From assembly GCF_014650435.1 (NCBI RefSeq), contig NZ_BMUY01000004.1, positions 310,001-374,000 of the forward strand: DNA of 64,000 nucleotides, written 5' to 3'. This document shows positions 46,526 through 56,473 of the stretch, piece after piece (the first letter of the stretch is position 1; each line of letters begins with the position of its first letter). The position numbers and the translations under genes were made by a program. The notes under the pieces were generated by a model. It searched no databases. It saw only the letters and a program-made list of their open reading frames with translations, and was not told the DNA's origin. The stretch comes from Streptomyces tendae (GTDB taxonomy: Bacteria > Actinomycetota > Actinomycetes > Streptomycetales > Streptomycetaceae).

Positions 46526-49500
46526 ATGGAGAACGATCGCGAGGGGCGGCGCCGGCAGTCGGGCGTCGCGGAGAACTGGCCGCTGGCCGCCCGCAGGCTG
46601 CTGTCCCGCCGGGAGGTGTCGGCCGACGGACGCGCCGTGTTCGCCGAGGGCGACGAACGCTGGGAGGGCTTCTACCGCGACCGCTGGTCGCACGACAGAG
46701 TGGTGCGCTCCACGCACGGTGTGAACTGCACCGGGTCCTGCTCGTGGATGGTGTACGTCAAGGACGGCCTCATCACCTGGGAGCACCAGGCCACGGACTA
46801 CCCCTCCATCGGCGCCGACTGCCCCGAGTACGAGCCGCGCGGCTGCCCGCGCGGGGCGTCGTTCTCCTGGTACACCTACTCCCCCAGCCGGGTCCGCTAC
46901 CCGTATGTCCGGGGCGTACTGCTGAAGTTGTGGCGCGAGGCCCGGCGCCGGCTGGGCGATCCGGTGGCGGCCTGGGCGGAGATCACCGGTGACCCGGCGA
47001 AGGCCCGGGCGTACAAGCGGGCCCGCGGCAAGGGCGGTCTGGTGCGCGCGGACTGGGACGAGGTCAACGAGATGGTCGCCGCCGCGCACGTGCACACCGT
47101 AAAGGCGTACGGCCCGGACCGGGTGGCGGGCTTCTCCCCCATCCCGGCGATGTCGATGGCGTCGTACGTGGCCGGTTCGCGCTTCATGTCCCTGATCGGC
47201 GGCACGCTGCTGTCGTTCTACGACTGGTACGCGGACCTGCCGCCCGCCTCCCCGCAGGTCTTCGGCGACCAGACGGACGTACCGGAGGCGGCGGACTGGT
47301 GGAACGCGGGCTATCTGGTGATGTGGGGCTCCAACATCCCGGTGACCCGCACCCCGGACGCGCACTTCCTCACCGAGACCCGCTACAACGGCACCAAGGT
47401 CGTCGCGATCTCGCCCGACTACGCGGACAACGTGAAGTTCGCCGACGAGTGGCTGGCCCCGCACCCGGGCACGGACGGGGCGCTGGCGATGGCCATGGGG
47501 CACGTGATCCTGCGGGAGTTCCTCGTCGACCGCGAGGTGCCGTACTTCTGGGACTACCTGAGCACCTACACCGACGCACCGTTCCTGGTGACCCTGCGCG
47601 AGAGCGGTCACGGGCTGGTCCCGGACGGCTTCCTCACCGCGGCCGACCTCGGCGGCGAGGAGGAGCACGCGCGGTTCAAGACGGTGCTCCTGGACGGGGC
47701 CACCGACGAGACGGTGGTCCCCGGCGGCTCGCTCGGCTTCCGGTGGGGGGAGGCCGGGCGAGGCCGCTGGAACCTCGACCTCGACGGCGTCGAGCCCGAG
47801 CTGAGCCTGCTGGAGACGGCCGAGGAGATGGTGGAGGTGGCGCTGCCCCGGTTCGACGAGGGCGCCACCGAGGGCGGCTCGGTCATGGTGCGCGGCGTCC
47901 CGGTACGGCGGATCGGCGGCCGGCGGGTCACCACGGTCTTCGACCTGATGCTGGCCCAGTACGGGGTGTCCAGGCCCGGCCTGCCGGGCAGCTGGCCCGC
48001 CTCGTACGACGACGCCGACCAGCCGTACACGCCCGCCTGGCAGGAGACGATCACCTCGGTGCCGGCCGCACAGGCGGCCCGCATCGCCCGCGAGTTCGCG
48101 CGCAACGCCGAGCGCACCGGCGGCCGTTCGATGATCGCCATGGGTGCGGGCACCAACCACTGGTTCCACTCCGACACCGTCTACCGCGCGTTCCTGGCGC
48201 TGACCACCATGACCGGCTGCCAGGGCGTCAACGGCGGCGGCTGGGCGCACTACGTCGGCCAGGAGAAGGTCCGCCCGCTGACCGGCTTCCAGCATCTGGC
48301 GTTCGCCTTCGACTGGCAGCGGCCGACGCGGCACATGGCGGGCACCTCGTACTGGTACCTCAACACCGACCAGTGGCGTTACGAGGCCTTCGGACCCGAG
48401 GAGTTGGCGTCCCCGCTCGGGGAGGGCCGGTTCCGGGGCAAGGGCTTCGCGGACTGCCTGGCGCAGGCGGTGCGGCTGGGCTGGACGCCGGGTCACCCGG
48501 GCTTCGACCGCAATCCGCTGGACCTGGCCGACGAGGCGGCCGCCGCGGGGCGCCCGGTCGCCGAGCACGTCGTGGACGAGCTGAAGGCCGGACGGCTGCG
48601 GTTCGCGGTCGAGGACCCGGACGACCCGGCCAACTTCCCGCGGGTGCTCACGGTGTGGCGGGCGAACCTGCTGGGCTCCTCGGGCAAGGGCAACGAGTAC
48701 TTCCTGCGCCATCTCCTCGGCACCGACGCGGCCGTCCGCTCGGCCGAGACCCCGCCGGAGCAGCGGCCCGAGGAGGTGGTGTGGCACGAGCGGGCGCCGG
48801 AGGGAAAGCTGGACCTGCTGGTCACCATGGACTTCCGGATGACCTCGACGGGGCTGCTGTCCGACGTGGTGCTGCCGGCGGCGACCTGGTACGAGAAGGA
48901 CGACCTGTCCAGTACGGACATGCACCCCTTCGTGCACGCCTTCACCCCGGCCATCGCACCGCCGTGGCAGTCGCGCACCGACTACGACACCTTCCTGGGC
49001 ATCGCCGACACCGCTTCAGCGAGCTGGCGGCCGAGCACCTGGGCACCCGCACCGACGTGCTCGCGGTGCCGTTGCAGCACGACACCCCGGACGAACTCGC
49101 CCAGCCGGGCGGCGTGGTGCGCGACTGGCGGGCCGGCGAGTGCGAACCGGTGCCGGGGCGGACGATGCCGAAACTGGTCGTGGTCGAGCGGGACTACGCG
49201 GCCGTCGCGCAGAAGATCCGCGCCGTCGGCCCGCTCCTGGACACCCTCGGCACGACCACGAAGGGCGTCACCGTCCACCCCGACCTGGAGGTCGAGGAGT
49301 TGCGGCACCGCTGCGGCACCGTGCGCGAGGGGGTGGGCGCCGGGCGCCCCTCGCTGGCCACCGCCTCCGACATGTGCGAGGCGATCCTCGCCCTGTCCGG
49401 CACCACCAACGGCCGCCTGGCGACGGAGGGGTTCCGGGAGCTGGAGCTGCGGACCGGCAGCGAGGGGTTGGTGGAGCTGGCCGCCGAGCGCGAGGCGGAG

Positions 49501-50226
49501 CGGATCACCTTCGCCGACACCCGCACCCAGCCCCGCTCGGTGATCACCTCGTACGAGTGGTCGGGCTCGGAGACGGGCGGGCGCCGCTACTCGCCGTTCG
49601 TCATCAACGTCGAGCACAAGAAGCCCTGGCACACCCTCACCGGCCGCCAGCACTTCTTCGTCCAGCACGACTGGATGGCCGAGCTGGGCGAGCAACTGCC
49701 CGTCTACCGGCCTCCGCTGAACGTGATCGGGCACTACGGCGACGAGCACCTGCACGAGGACGGCCGGGCGGAGGTAACCGTCCGCTACCTGACCCCGCAC
49801 TCGAAGTGGTCCATCCACTCCAACTACCAGGACAACAAGTACATGCTCGACCTGTCCCGGGGCGGCCCGGCGATCTGGATGTCCACGGCCGACGCGGAGC
49901 GGATCGGCGTCCGGGACAACGAGTGGGTCGAGGCATACAACCGCAACGGCGTCGTGGCGGCCCGTGCGGTGGTCACCCACCGGATGCCCGAGGGCACGGT
50001 GTACATGTACCACGCCCAGGACCGGACCGTGAACGTGCCGAGGACCGAGATCGGCGGCAGGCGCGGCGGCATGCACAACTCGCTGACCCGGCTGCTGCTC
50101 AAGCCCACGCACCTGGCCGGCGGCCACGCCCAGCTGACCTACGCCTTCAACTACTACGGGCCGACCGGCAACCAGCGCGACGAGGTCACCGTGATCCGCC
50201 GCCGAAGCCAGCGAGTGGAGTACTGA
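46526..50226 (+). pseudogene. narG: narG, respiratory nitrate reductase alpha subunit, with one-base frameshift
   Basis: Together the two frames encode the full molybdopterin subunit of about 1233 residues, the normal NarG length. The FS0 cluster ligands are present with E. coli spacing: His64, Cys68, Cys72 and Cys107. PIPAMSMASYVAGSR and GGGWAHYVGQEK are Mo-cofactor regions. The first frame reads correctly to residue 829 (FLGIADT). A base is missing at 49013-49014, and the correct sequence FSELAAEHLG resumes at TTC 49015 in the next frame and runs to TGA 50224-50226. Read literally, the product would carry about 177 residues of unrelated sequence to 49543. All else, including narHJI, is intact, so it is either a recent mutation or a sequencing error. 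ATG 46526 has no strong ribosome site. Confidence 0.88.
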
Positions 50227-50227
50227 C

Positions 50228-51775
50228 ATGCCCCGTGGCCAATCCACCGTCGGACGGGTGATGGCCCAGGTCGCCATGGTGATGAACCTCGACAAGTGCA
50301 TCGGGTGCCACACCTGTTCGGTGACCTGCAAGCAGACCTGGACCAACCGCACCGGCGTCGAGTACGCCTGGTTCAACAACGTGGAGTCCAAGCCGGGCAT
50401 CGGCTATCCGCGCCGCTACGAGGACCAGGAGAAGTGGAAGGGCGGCTGGACCCTGGACCGCCGGGGGCGGCTGGTGCTGCGCTCGGGCGGCCGGGTCAGG
50501 CGGCTGCTGTCCCTGTTCTCCAACCCGGACCTGCCGGTCATCGAGGACTACTACGAACCGGTGACCTACGACTACGACAACCTGGTCGGCGCCCCCGCAG
50601 GACCCGACCTGCCGGTCGCCCGGCCGCGCTCGGTGCTGACCGGCCGGCCCGCCGACATCACCTGGGGCGCCAACTGGGAGGACGGTCTGGGCGGTGCGCC
50701 GGAGCACGCGGGCGGCGACCCCAACCTGAGCGGGGAGTGGGCCGAGAAGGTCCGCTTCGAGTTCGAGCAGACCTTCCTCTTCCACCTCCCCCGGCTGTGC
50801 GAGCACTGCCTCAACCCGGCCTGCGTGTCGGCCTGTCCGTCCGGCGCGATGTACAAGCGGGTGGAGGACGGCATCGTCCTGGTCGACCAGGACCGCTGCC
50901 GGGGCTGGCGGATGTGCGTGACGGCGTGCCCGTACAAGAAGGTGTACGTCAACCACGCCACCGGCAAGGCCGAGAAGTGCACGTTCTGCTTCCCGCGCAT
51001 CGAGGCGGGCCAGCCCACCGTCTGCTCGGAGACCTGCGTCGGCCGGCTGCGCTACCTGGGCCTGCTGCTGTACGACGCCGACCGGGTGGGCGAGGCGGCG
51101 GCGACCCCGGACGAGCAGGACCTCCTCGACGCCCAGCGCGGCGTCTTCCTGGACCCGCGCGATCCCGAGGTGATCGCGGCGGCGCGGGCCTCCGGCATCC
51201 CGGAGGACTGGCTGGAGGCGGCCCGCCGCTCGCCGGTGTACGACCTGGTCGCGCGGTACAAGGTGGCGCTGCCCCTGCATCCGGAGTACCGCACCCTGCC
51301 GATGGTCTGGTACGTGCCGCCGCTCTCCCCCGTCCTGGACGCCGTCACCGTGGCGGGCGGCGACCAGGAGGACCCGGACCACGTGTTCGCGGCGGTGACC
51401 CGGCTGCGCATCCCCCTCGAATACCTGGCGAGCCTGTTCACGGCCGGGGACCCGGACGTGGTGGGCGGGGTGCTGATGAAACTGACCGCGCTGCGCTCGT
51501 ACATGCGCGCCGTGTCCCTCGGCGAGGAAGGGAACGAGGCGGCTCTCGGTGCGGTCGGGCTGGACGCCGCCGAGGCCCGGGACCTGCACCGGCTGCTGGC
51601 GGTGGCGAAGTACGCCGACCGCTACGTCGTTCCGGCCGCGCACAAGGAGGACGCGGCCGCGCTCAGTGCCCTGGAGAGCGGCTGCCCCGTGGAGTCGGCC
51701 GGTGCTCCGGCGGGCGGCGGGGTCGCCCTCGGCATGCCCACCCTGCGCCGTACGCCGTCGGAAGGCCCCGCATGA
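50228..51775 (+). CDS. narH: Respiratory nitrate reductase beta subunit NarH
   Basis: A 515-residue iron-sulfur electron-transfer subunit that passes electrons from NarI haems to NarG. Four Cys groups are visible: CIGCHTCSVTC (about 23-33), CEHCLNPACVSACP (about 190-203), CRGWRMCVTACP (about 223-234; the Trp between Cys marks the [3Fe-4S] cluster) and CTFCF (about 252-256) with a later Cys. The length is normal. It lies one base after the narG stop, and GTGGAG inside narG is its ribosome site. It is intact, so loss of NarG would leave it without a partner. Confidence 0.95.
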   Translation: MPRGQSTVGRVMAQVAMVMNLDKCIGCHTCSVTCKQTWTNRTGVEYAWFNNVESKPGIGYPRRYEDQEKWKGGWTLDRRGRLVLRSGGRVRRLLSLFSNPDLPVIEDYYEPVTYDYDNLVGAPAGPDLPVARPRSVLTGRPADITWGANWEDGLGGAPEHAGGDPNLSGEWAEKVRFEFEQTFLFHLPRLCEHCLNPACVSACPSGAMYKRVEDGIVLVDQDRCRGWRMCVTACPYKKVYVNHATGKAEKCTFCFPRIEAGQPTVCSETCVGRLRYLGLLLYDADRVGEAAATPDEQDLLDAQRGVFLDPRDPEVIAAARASGIPEDWLEAARRSPVYDLVARYKVALPLHPEYRTLPMVWYVPPLSPVLDAVTVAGGDQEDPDHVFAAVTRLRIPLEYLASLFTAGDPDVVGGVLMKLTALRSYMRAVSLGEEGNEAALGAVGLDAAEARDLHRLLAVAKYADRYVVPAAHKEDAAALSALESGCPVESAGAPAGGGVALGMPTLRRTPSEGPA

Positions 51776-52608
51776 GCCCGCTGCCCACCACCGTCCCCGC
51801 CATCGTCCGCACCCGGGTCCGCGCGGCCGTCCGGCGCCGGGCCACGATGTCCCCCCGGGAGGCTCAGGAGCGTGCGCTGGTGCTGCGTCTGCTGTCGCTG
51901 CTGTCGCAGTACCCGGACGAGGAACTGGCTGCGCACCGGCCGGGGTTGGCGTCCGCCGTCGCGGCTCTGCCCCGGTCGTCGGCCGCCGCGGAACTGAGCG
52001 CCTTCATGAACTGGTTCGCCGTCCAGGAGCCCGACGCGCTTGCCCGGCACTACGTCGAGACCTTCGACCTGCGCCGCCGGAGCAGCCTGTACCTCACCTA
52101 CTACCTGCACGGCGACACCCGACGCCGGGGCATGGCCCTGCTCACCCTGGCCCGGCGCTACCGGGCCGCCGGGTGGGACACCGACGGCGGGGAGCTGCCC
52201 GACCACCTGCCGGTCGTGCTGGAGTTCGCGGCGCTGGCCGGTCCCGGCGCGGGCGAGGCGCCGCTGCGGATGCACCGGCGCGGGCTGGAGCTGATCCGGC
52301 ACGCGCTGACCGAGTCCGGCTCCCCCTACCGGCACCTGCTGTCGGCGCTGCTCGGCCTGTTGCCGCCGGCGACCGACGCGGACCGGGCGGCGGTGGCGAA
52401 GCTCGCCGCGGAGGGACCGCCCGAGGAGGAAGTGGGCCTCGATCCCTACGGAGCCGCCCACGGAGCAGGTCACGGGGCGGGTCACGGCCACCCGGCCTAC
52501 GGGGACGGCGAGTTCGCCCCGCCGTCCGCCTTCGTGCCGCCGAAGGCCGCTCCGCCCGCCCGGGCCCCGCGCACCGCGGACGGCCCCCGCCCCGAAGGAC
52601 GTTCATGA
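51772..52608 (+). CDS. narJ: Nitrate reductase assembly chaperone NarJ
   Basis: A 278-residue TorD/NarJ-family chaperone needed for cofactor insertion and membrane assembly of NarGH. The helical domain spans about residues 30-190, with LLSLLSQYPDEEL, FAVQEPDALARHYVETFDLRR and SSLYLTYYLHGDTRRRG, the family hallmark. The C-terminal tail (about 220-278) is His/Gly- and Pro-rich. The ATG overlaps the narH stop (ATGA at 51772-51775), so it is translationally coupled. Confidence 0.92.
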   Translation: MSPLPTTVPAIVRTRVRAAVRRRATMSPREAQERALVLRLLSLLSQYPDEELAAHRPGLASAVAALPRSSAAAELSAFMNWFAVQEPDALARHYVETFDLRRRSSLYLTYYLHGDTRRRGMALLTLARRYRAAGWDTDGGELPDHLPVVLEFAALAGPGAGEAPLRMHRRGLELIRHALTESGSPYRHLLSALLGLLPPATDADRAAVAKLAAEGPPEEEVGLDPYGAAHGAGHGAGHGHPAYGDGEFAPPSAFVPPKAAPPARAPRTADGPRPEGRS

Positions 52609-53375
52609 ACGCCACCTCCTCGTCCCTCGTCGCCGCGTCGTCGTCGGCATCGGCGTCGGGAGCCGATCTCGTCCTGTGGGTCGCCGTCCCCTACGTCTGC
52701 CTCGCCGTGTTCGTGGCCGGGCACGTGTGGCGCTACCGGCAGGACCAGTTCGGCTGGACGTCGCGCACCAGTCAGCTCCTCGAGCACCGGTGGCTGCGCT
52801 GGGGCAGCCCGCTGTTCCACCTGGGGGCGTTCATGGTGATCGCCGGTCACGTGGTGGGGCTGGCCGTGCCCGCCGCATGGACCGAGGCCGTGGGCGTCGA
52901 CGAGCACCTCTACCACACGGGTGCGGTGTGGGCCGGTTCGGTGGCGGGCGTGGCGATGGTCGCGGGGCTCGGCATGCTGTGCGCCCGGCGGCTGCTGTCC
53001 CGGCGGATCCGGCTGGGCACCGACCGCAGCGACAAGGTGCTGTTCCCGCTGCTGTCCCTGACCGTGCTGCTGGGCATCTCCGCGACCGCCGCGCACAACG
53101 TCCTCGGCGGCGGCTACGACTACCGGGGCACGGTGTCGGTCTGGTTCCGCGGCCTGTTCGTGCTCGGGCCCCGGCCGGAGGCGATCGCCGACGCCCCGCT
53201 GCTCTTCCGGCTGCACGCGCTGAGCGCCTGCCTGCTCTTCGCCGCCTGGCCGTTCACCCGGCTGGTGCACGTCTGGAGCGCACCGGTCGGATACCTGGTC
53301 CGCCCCTATCTGGTCTACCGCCGCCGTGCCGCCCCGGCACGGGTCTCACGGACCCGCTCGACGACGGGGAGGTAG
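52605..53375 (+). CDS. narI: Nitrate reductase gamma subunit NarI
   Basis: A 256-residue membrane cytochrome b with five hydrophobic segments (about 20-45, 62-85, 100-125, 140-165, 200-225). Four candidate haem-ligand His are conserved in context: HLGAFMVIAGHVVG (two), and FRLHALSACLLFAAWPFTRLVHVWSAP (two, shown by their positions near 205 and 225). It oxidises menaquinol and passes electrons to NarH. The ATG overlaps the narJ stop (ATGA at 52605-52608). It ends the operon 18 bases before convergent SDR. Confidence 0.93.
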   Translation: MNATSSSLVAASSSASASGADLVLWVAVPYVCLAVFVAGHVWRYRQDQFGWTSRTSQLLEHRWLRWGSPLFHLGAFMVIAGHVVGLAVPAAWTEAVGVDEHLYHTGAVWAGSVAGVAMVAGLGMLCARRLLSRRIRLGTDRSDKVLFPLLSLTVLLGISATAAHNVLGGGYDYRGTVSVWFRGLFVLGPRPEAIADAPLLFRLHALSACLLFAAWPFTRLVHVWSAPVGYLVRPYLVYRRRAAPARVSRTRSTTGR

Positions 53376-53393
53376 TCCGGTGACGACGACGGG

Positions 53394-54131
53394 CTAGTCC
53401 TGCGCGGTGGGACGGACCACGATGTCGCCCACGTCGACGCCGTCCGGCTGCTCGACCGCGAAGGCGACCGCGCGGGCCACGGCCTGCGGCGGGATGGCGA
53501 TCCGGTCCCTGGTGTCGAGGGTCCGGGCCCTGGCCCCGGCGTCCGGGATGCCGTCCGCGAAGTCCGTGTGGACGAATCCCGGTGAGACCACGGTGACCCG
53601 CAGGCTGTCACCGGCCTCCTGGCGCAGCCCCTCCGACACCGTGCGCACCGCGTTCTTCGTCCCGGCGTAGACCGACATGAGCGGGCTGATGCGCAGTCCG
53701 GCGGTGGAGACGATGTTGACGAAGTGGCCGGAGCCCTGTTCCCGGAAGACGGGCAGAGCCTCGGCGATGCCGTAGAGGACGCCCTTCAGGTTGACGTCGA
53801 TCATCCGCTCCCAGTCCTCGACGCGGAGTTCGTCCAGGGGCGAGATCAGGCCGACGCCGGCGTTGCCGACGAGGACGTCGAGCCGGCCGAAGCGTTCACG
53901 GGCCAGCGCGACGAGTGCGGCGAGGTCCTCGCGGCGGGTCACGTCCGTGCGGATCCAGGCCGCCTCCCCTCCGCTCCTGCCGATGCGCAGGGCCAGATCC
54001 TCCAGACGCTCCGGACGGCGCGCCCCGAGCACCACCTTGGCTCCGCGCTCGGCGAGCAGGAGGGCGCTCGCCTCGCCGATGCCGCCACTGGCACCCGTGA
54101 TCGCCACGACCTTGCCTTCGATTCCCGACAT
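53394..54131 (-). CDS. Short-chain dehydrogenase/reductase (YciK/Sdr type), first copy
   Basis: A 245-residue classical SDR with the cofactor motif TGASGGIG (about 13-20), Arg residues after the second strand (GARRPER) that favour NADP(H), NAG (90-92), catalytic Ser in VSTAG and YAGTK (Tyr about 155, Lys about 159). It is a close paralogue of the SDR at 55712. The substrate is unknown. GGAAGGA lies about 9 bases before ATG 54131. It is divergent from a TetR gene across two operator-like palindromes, so it is the likely target of that repressor. Confidence 0.9.
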   Translation of the reverse strand: MSGIEGKVVAITGASGGIGEASALLLAERGAKVVLGARRPERLEDLALRIGRSGGEAAWIRTDVTRREDLAALVALARERFGRLDVLVGNAGVGLISPLDELRVEDWERMIDVNLKGVLYGIAEALPVFREQGSGHFVNIVSTAGLRISPLMSVYAGTKNAVRTVSEGLRQEAGDSLRVTVVSPGFVHTDFADGIPDAGARARTLDTRDRIAIPPQAVARAVAFAVEQPDGVDVGDIVVRPTAQD

Positions 54132-54188
54132 GTTGGGCAGTCCTTCCGGACGGGGACATGGGCAGAGCTGTGTCGTGCCCTAGAGTGA

Positions 54189-54238
54189 AAGTGGAGGCGC
54201 CCCCACTTCCGCCACAGTAAGCGGGGACGCCTCCACTT
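54189..54238. promoter_or_regulatory. Two 20-bp palindromes, candidate TetR operators
   Basis: The first (54189-54208) has arms AAGTGGAGGC and GCCCCCACTT with one mismatch. The second (54219-54238) has arms AAGCGGGGAC and GCCTCCACTT with three mismatches. Their centres are 30 bases apart, about three helical turns. They lie between the SDR (54131) and TetR (54268) starts and would let one repressor block both promoters. Confidence 0.75.
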
Positions 54239-54267
54239 AGCAACCGGCGACGAGGAGAGGGCCGCCC

Positions 54268-54852
54268 ATGTCCGACGCCACGAAACGGCCGCTGAGGGCC
54301 GACGCACAGCGCAACCGGGACAAGATCCTGGCCGCCGCCGTGCGGGTGTTCAGCGAGGAGGGGCTGGACGCGCACCTCGAGCGCATCGCCAGGGAGGCGG
54401 GCGTCGGCAGCGGCACCCTCTACCGGAACTTCCCCACCCGCGAGGCTCTGATCGAGGCGGCGTACCGCAACGAGGTGGCGCGCCTGTGCGACTCCGTGCC
54501 CGGCCTGCTGGCGGAGCTCCCCCCGGCCGAGGCGCTGCGCGCGTGGACCCGCCGCTTCATCGACTACGCCACCGCGAAGCTCGGGATGGCGGACGCCCTG
54601 CGGGCCGTCGTCGCCTCGGGCGGCGATCCCTACGGCGACAGCCGGCAGCTGATCCAGTCCGCCCTGACGGCCCTCATGGACGCCGGCGTCGCGGCAGATG
54701 AGATCCGGTCCGACATCAGGTCGACCGACATGTTCGCCGCCCTCGCGGGCATCGCCCTCACCTCGTCCCGCCCCGACCAGCGCGAGCAGGCCGAACGCCT
54801 TCTCGACCTCGTCCTGGACGGCCTGCGCCCCACGGCACCGCGCCCCGCATGA
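54268..54852 (+). CDS. TetR-family repressor, divergent from SDR
   Basis: A 194-residue regulator with an N-terminal HTH (about 15-60: RDKILAAAVRVFSEEGLDA, then IAREAGVGSGTLYRNFPTRE) and an all-helical ligand domain with TetR_C features. It probably represses itself and the divergent SDR through the palindromes at 54189-54238. The ligand is unknown. GAGAGG lies 9 bases upstream of ATG 54268. Confidence 0.9.
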   Translation: MSDATKRPLRADAQRNRDKILAAAVRVFSEEGLDAHLERIAREAGVGSGTLYRNFPTREALIEAAYRNEVARLCDSVPGLLAELPPAEALRAWTRRFIDYATAKLGMADALRAVVASGGDPYGDSRQLIQSALTALMDAGVAADEIRSDIRSTDMFAALAGIALTSSRPDQREQAERLLDLVLDGLRPTAPRPA

Positions 54853-54882
54853 CAGTGCCTGCCCTCACGTAGACTCCCCGGC

Positions 54883-55464
54883 ATGGGTCGATGGGAGCCG
54901 AACGCGCGCGGCCGCCTGGAGCAGGCGGCGCTGGAGCTGTACGTGGAGCGCGGCTACGAGCAGACCCCGGTGGCCGAGATCACCAAGCGTGCGGGGCTGA
55001 CGGAGCGGACGTTCTTCCGGCACTTCGCCGACAAGCGGGAGGTCCTCTTCGCCGGGTCCGGCAGGCTGGAGGAGCTGTGCGTGGGCGCCGTCGCGGCGGC
55101 GCCCCCGACGGCGAGTCCGATGGAGGCGGTGGCCGCCGCGCTCGACGCCGCGGCGGGCGCCTTCGAGGAGCGGGGTGACCTGGTCGGCCTGCGGCAGGGC
55201 GTCATCGACGCCAACGCGGAGCTGCGGGAGCGGGAGCTGATCAAGCTCGCCTCCCTGTCCGGCGCGCTCGCCGACGCGCTGCGCGGGCGCGGCGTGGCCG
55301 AACCGGCGGCGGAACTGACCGCCGAGTCGGCGATCGCCGTGCTCAAGGTGGCCTTCCGGCGCTGGATCGACGGGGGCCGGGCGCGACCGTTGCGGCCCCT
55401 GCTCGCCGAGTACTTCGACGTGCTCCGCACCCTGTCCGCACGGGGCACCGCGAGCGCCGGTTAG
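54883..55464 (+). CDS. TetR-family regulator, second copy
   Basis: A 193-residue TetR regulator: HTH at about 10-55 (RGRLEQAALELYVERGYEQT, then ITKRAGLTERTFFRHFADKR) and a helical ligand domain with a TetR_C_17-like ending. ATG 54883 has no ribosome site and lies 8 bases after TAGACT (54870-54875), a good -10 box, so the mRNA may be leaderless. It starts 31 bases after the first TetR gene ends and precedes the second SDR. Confidence 0.88.
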   Translation: MGRWEPNARGRLEQAALELYVERGYEQTPVAEITKRAGLTERTFFRHFADKREVLFAGSGRLEELCVGAVAAAPPTASPMEAVAAALDAAAGAFEERGDLVGLRQGVIDANAELRERELIKLASLSGALADALRGRGVAEPAAELTAESAIAVLKVAFRRWIDGGRARPLRPLLAEYFDVLRTLSARGTASAG

Positions 55465-55482
55465 CCACCCGGGCGCGCCTCC

Positions 55483-55545
55483 CGCACGCCGGACTCCCCG
55501 TACGCCGACCTCCCGCACGCCGGAGTCCCCGCGCGCCGTCCTCCC
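55483..55545. repeat. Four degenerate 15-16-bp tandem repeats
   Basis: Units start at 55483, 55499, 55514 and 55530, with the pattern CG(C/T/G)-CGCCG-(A/T)-CTCCC. The frame after the TetR stop is not coding. Such degenerate C/G repeats are common in Streptomyces gaps. Confidence 0.6.
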
Positions 55546-55711
55546 CAGGCACCGGGCACGCCGCCGACCGGGCGGAACGCCGTGTCCGGGAGTCGTCGTC
55601 GCGGTTGCCGGGGTGTGCCGCACCCAGGCGGGGACCGTCCTGGTCCGTCCCCGATGTCCCGTACAGACTCGGCGCAGCAGATGCGGGACCATCCATCGGA
55701 AGGACATCGTC

Positions 55712-56446
55712 ATGACGCAGACCTCCAAGGTCGTCCTGGTGACCGGCGCGAGCAGCGGGATCGGTGAGGCGACGGCCCTGCGCCTGGCCGCCGACGGCCA
55801 CCGGGTGTTCCTGGGCGCGCGCCGCACCGAGCGCCTGGAGAAGCTGGCCGCGCGGATCGCCGAGGACGGCGGCACCGCGGGCTTCCGGCGGCTCGACGTC
55901 ACCGACGCCGCCGACGTGCAGGCGTTCGTGTCGGCCGCGGTCGAGCGGTGGGGACGGCTGGACGTCATCGTCAACAACGCGGGCGTGATGCCGCTCTCGC
56001 CGCTCTCGGAACTGAAGGTGGCCGAGTGGGACCGGATGCTCGACGTGAACGTCCGCGGGGTGCTGCACGGCATCGCGGCCGCCCTGCCGGTCATGCGGGC
56101 GCAGGGCGGCGGGCACGTCGTGAACATCGCGTCGGTCGGCGCGTACGAGGTGGTGCCGACCGCCGCCGTCTACTGTGCGACCAAGTTCGCCGTGCGCGCC
56201 CTGTCCGAGGGGCTGCGCCAGGAGTCGGCCGGGGACATCCGGGTCAGTGTGGTCTCCCCGGGCGTCACCGAGTCGGAGCTGGCCGACTCCATCTCCGACC
56301 CGCGTGCGCGCGAGGACATGAAGACCTACCGCTCGGTGGCCGTTCCGGCGTCCGCGATCGCCGACGCCATCGCCTTCGCCGTCTCCCGGCCCGCCGAGGT
56401 GGACGTGAACGAGATCGTGGTGCGCCCGGCCGCCAGTGCGCAGTAG
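55712..56446 (+). CDS. Short-chain dehydrogenase/reductase, second copy
   Basis: A 244-residue classical SDR: TGASSGIG (about 12-19), GARRTER (NADP preference), NNAG (about 88-91), Ser in IASVG and YCATK (Tyr about 154, Lys about 158). It shares long stretches with the SDR at 53394 (for example the SEGLRQE and VVSPG segments), so the two come from a duplication. ATG 55712 has GGAAGGA about 8 bases upstream; the frame is open upstream but not family-like. It is probably regulated by one of the neighbouring TetR proteins. Confidence 0.9.
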   Translation: MTQTSKVVLVTGASSGIGEATALRLAADGHRVFLGARRTERLEKLAARIAEDGGTAGFRRLDVTDAADVQAFVSAAVERWGRLDVIVNNAGVMPLSPLSELKVAEWDRMLDVNVRGVLHGIAAALPVMRAQGGGHVVNIASVGAYEVVPTAAVYCATKFAVRALSEGLRQESAGDIRVSVVSPGVTESELADSISDPRAREDMKTYRSVAVPASAIADAIAFAVSRPAEVDVNEIVVRPAASAQ

Positions 56447-56473
56447 GCGGCCTGTGCGCCACCCGGCACGTCG

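Noticed and set aside
49013..49014. Programmed -1 frameshifting in narG
   Set aside because: No slippery heptamer or downstream structure is evident, and NarG is not known to use frameshifting. A plain base loss or sequence error explains it.
55483..55545. Possible CRISPR array
   Set aside because: The repeats are 15-16 bases, degenerate, contiguous, and have no spacers.
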